From contig JAFGGF010000300.1 of NCBI GenBank assembly GCA_016930735.1, forward strand, positions 1 through 9,541: a DNA stretch of 9,541 bases. Reading direction: 5' to 3'. A program made the position numbers and the translations under genes. How positions within the stretch are numbered: position 1 is the stretch's first letter; every line of letters begins with the position of its first letter. Below, piece after piece: positions 8,031 to 9,541 of the stretch. The notes under the pieces were generated by a model, which saw only the letters and a list, made by a program, of their open reading frames with translations, made no database searches and was not told the origin of the DNA. This DNA is from Prolixibacteraceae bacterium (lineage in GTDB: Bacteria > Bacteroidota > Bacteroidia > Bacteroidales > Prolixibacteraceae).

Positions 8031-8060
8031 AAAAAGGTGCTCTTCGGAGCACCTTTTTTT
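8031..8060 (+). terminator. Strong intrinsic terminator after transketolase, UUCG tetraloop
   Basis: AAAAAGGTGCTC at 8031-8042 pairs perfectly over 12 bp with 8047-8058, closed by C(TTCG)G, an unusually stable RNA tetraloop, and followed by seven T residues (8054-8060). The A-run on the 5' arm means the minus-strand reading also looks like a terminator, though no minus-strand gene runs into it. Confidence 0.95.
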
Positions 8061-8121
8061 GTGCTATTCCGAACTTTGTGAAAATTATCTGTTTATATTT
8101 ATTGAAACAAAAAATTAAATC

Positions 8122-8715
8122 ATGAATCGTTTACTATTAGCTGCAATAATCCTGATTTTTTCAATTAACCTGAAAGCTCAGGATATAGATTCAACTGCTT
8201 TAATAATTATAGACATCCAGGAGTTTTATTTTCCAGGAGGAGCAGTCCCGCTTGAAAAGCCGGAACTGGCAGCACAAAATGCGGCAAAAGTCCTGGACTA
8301 TTTCAGAAAGAATAACGGGTTGGTTGCCCATGTTAGGCATAATTATGAACCGGGTGGTTTAATTCATAAGCTGGTAAAACCACTTGATAATGAAAAGATT
8401 TTTTCAAAAGACGATGTCAATGCATTTCTGAATACGGGTTTACAGGAATACCTTCAGGTTAATAATATAAAGAATGTGGTACTATGTGGTATGCAAACCC
8501 ATATGTGCCTCGAAGCAGCTACTCGTGCTGCACATGATTTTGGGTATAACTGTACGGTTATCGACGATGCCTGTACAACGCGCGATTTAAAATACGGTGA
8601 CAGAACCGTTATAGCTGCCGATGTACATGCTTCTACTCTGGCAACTATAAAAAGTTATGCCACAATTGAAAAAACTGATGAATTCCTGAAAAAAAAGAAA
8701 CTACATCCCAACTGA
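8122..8715 (+). CDS. Exported isochorismatase-like cysteine hydrolase
   Basis: The 197-residue protein belongs to the isochorismatase-like cysteine hydrolase superfamily, which cleaves amide or vinyl-ether type bonds. The usual triad can be placed: Asp31 in LIIIDIQ, Lys96 in FSKDDVNAF and Cys129 in CGMQTHMCLEAATRAA, with the helix and GY(N)CTVIDDACTTR that normally follow. The His-rich metal site of nicotinamidases is not evident, so the substrate is open. It carries an N-terminal Sec signal peptide (hydrophobic residues 4-16, likely cleavage after LKA19, leaving Gln20 first), which is uncommon in a family that is mostly cytoplasmic. The first ATG is needed for that peptide. TATATTTA at 8094-8101 is a weak -7 candidate; no Shine-Dalgarno sequence is seen. 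Its last 15 bases overlap the end of the convergent esterase gene, and no terminator lies between them. Confidence 0.9.
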   Translation: MNRLLLAAIILIFSINLKAQDIDSTALIIIDIQEFYFPGGAVPLEKPELAAQNAAKVLDYFRKNNGLVAHVRHNYEPGGLIHKLVKPLDNEKIFSKDDVNAFLNTGLQEYLQVNNIKNVVLCGMQTHMCLEAATRAAHDFGYNCTVIDDACTTRDLKYGDRTVIAADVHASTLATIKSYATIEKTDEFLKKKKLHPN

Positions 8716-9459
8716 TTTCAGCCATGCTTCTGCCATAAGGTGGCAACCAGCCAATGATGGGTGCACACCATCTTCAGTCCAGACTACCGCCGGAGCTACT
8801 TTTGCAGCCTCTGTAAATACTTTTTGAAACGGAACCCAAAGTGTTTTAAATTCTTCAGAAAGTTTTGCTGCAATTTTTTGATATAAGCTGAAAGGTTCAA
8901 TCCAGCTTTCATCAACAGCCCTGGTTTCAGGTAATATAAAAGGTTCACAGATTACAAGCTTAACATCCGGAAATTCTTTTTTTGTACGGGTTAATAATTC
9001 CCTGTAATCATTTTCATAAATATCAGGAGTCCCGTCATAATTGCCATTACGCATGTGCCAGTAATCATTTACACCAATCAGAATACTTAAAATATCCGGT
9101 TTTAAATCAAGGCAATCCTTTTGCCACCTTTCTGCCAACTGGTAAACTTTGTTTCCACTGATACCTCTGTTATAAATTGTCAGATTCTTATCAGCCATTT
9201 CTTTTAATAATTCTGAAGCAGCAATAAATGCATAGCCTGCTCCGAACGACCTGATATTGTTAGGCAGCTCACTTTGTTTTTCCCGGCCAGCATCTGTGAT
9301 TGAATCACCCTGAAATAAAATAACATCATCTTTCGAAAAAAGGCTTTCTTTTGTTTTTTCATTTGTTGAAATACAGGAAGATACAATTGCCGGAATACTG
9401 GCAACAGCTGAAGTAGTAATAATTGTCCTTTTAAAAAAATTGCGGCGTGATATACTCAT
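8701..9459 (-). CDS. SGNH/GDSL-family esterase, Tat-exported probable lipoprotein
   Basis: The 252-residue protein shows the SGNH hydrolase blocks in order: GDS at 51-53 with nucleophile Ser53 (FQGDSITDAG), Gly99 in NRGISG, GVND at 129-132 with Asn131, and DGVH at 230-233 with Asp230 and His233. Such enzymes remove acyl, often acetyl, groups from sugars, polysaccharides or lipids; the substrate cannot be read here. Although it carries sugar-esterase-like features such as ICEPFILP (170-177), that match is from memory. The N-terminus is SRRNFFK (4-10), a very good twin-arginine motif, then a hydrophobic stretch (12-26) and VSSC with Cys29 as a plausible lipobox. It is therefore probably folded before export by Tat and then lipidated. 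The start at 9459 keeps the Tat motif and has AAGGAA just upstream. The tail overlaps the convergent hydrolase gene by 15 bp. Confidence 0.93.
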   Translation of the reverse strand: MSISRRNFFKRTIITTSAVASIPAIVSSCISTNEKTKESLFSKDDVILFQGDSITDAGREKQSELPNNIRSFGAGYAFIAASELLKEMADKNLTIYNRGISGNKVYQLAERWQKDCLDLKPDILSILIGVNDYWHMRNGNYDGTPDIYENDYRELLTRTKKEFPDVKLVICEPFILPETRAVDESWIEPFSLYQKIAAKLSEEFKTLWVPFQKVFTEAAKVAPAVVWTEDGVHPSLAGCHLMAEAWLKSVGM

Positions 9460-9488
9460 TTCCTTATTTTTTGATTAGTTGATTATTT

Positions 9489-9496
9489 CAAAGATA
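9489..9496 (-). promoter_or_regulatory. Candidate -7 promoter element for the SGNH esterase gene
   Basis: On the minus strand this reads TATCTTTG, a full match to TAnnTTTG, ending 29 bases upstream of the start codon. Transcription would begin near 9484, giving a leader of about 25 bases. No TTG stands 19-21 bases upstream; the nearest is about 10 bases away, so the -33 half is missing or degenerate. Confidence 0.4.
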
Positions 9497-9533
9497 ACAA
9501 AAATAACAAGTGTTATGTATTGACTAATAACAA
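9494..9533. repeat. ATAACAA repeats and small palindrome upstream of the esterase gene
   Basis: ATAACAA occurs at 9494-9500, 9503-9509 and 9527-9533. The middle copy forms half of the palindrome ATAACA-AG-TGTTAT at 9503-9516, with 6-bp perfect arms. The cluster touches the candidate -7 element and covers where RNA polymerase would sit, so it could bind a regulator. The words are short and AT-rich, and chance is a fair explanation. Confidence 0.3.
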
Positions 9534-9541
9534 TTTATGTA

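Noticed and set aside
8409..9339. The peptide FSKDDV occurs in both convergent hydrolases.
   Set aside because: In one it contains the catalytic Lys96 and in the other it is a linker before the first strand; the surrounding folds are unrelated, so this is coincidence.

Overview
The window looks like chromosomal DNA from a member of the Bacteroidota, probably Bacteroidales or Marinilabiliales in the broad sense. The evidence is a moderate, AT-leaning base composition, starts without a Shine-Dalgarno sequence and with A/T-rich leaders, several matches to the TAnnTTTG -7 promoter element typical of this phylum, a Bacteroidota-style alpha-2-macroglobulin, and exported proteins with compact signal peptides. 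The assignment to order is an impression only. I see no tRNA, rRNA, CRISPR array, insertion sequence, phage gene or transfer boundary.

Left part, minus strand (1-4471): the first 1291 codons of a very large alpha-2-macroglobulin-family envelope protein, cut by the left edge before its thioester domain. Upstream of it lies a small secreted lysine-rich protein with an Ig-like look and no recognised function. An intrinsic terminator separates the two, so they are probably separate transcription units.

Middle part, plus strand (4706-8060): two central-metabolism genes. The first is D-3-phosphoglycerate dehydrogenase (serA) with a C-terminal ACT domain. The second is a full-length transketolase with a variant thiamine-diphosphate motif. 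Each ends in a strong hairpin terminator, and the transketolase appears to have its own promoter directly after the serA terminator. One enzyme draws 3-phosphoglycerate into serine; the other shuffles carbon between the pentose phosphate pathway and glycolysis.

Right part (8122-9541): two convergent genes for exported hydrolases, an isochorismatase-like cysteine hydrolase with a Sec signal peptide (plus strand) and an SGNH/GDSL esterase with a combined Tat signal and lipobox (minus strand). Their 3' ends overlap by 15 bp. Upstream of the esterase is a -7 element next to a small palindrome and repeated ATAACAA words.

Overall the window is mostly housekeeping and cell-envelope genes. I found no convincing new multi-gene system. 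The points most worth a second look are the variant transketolase motif, the isolated cysteine pair and aromatic segment in the macroglobulin, the exported hydrolase pair with overlapping ends, and the unrecognised small secreted protein.
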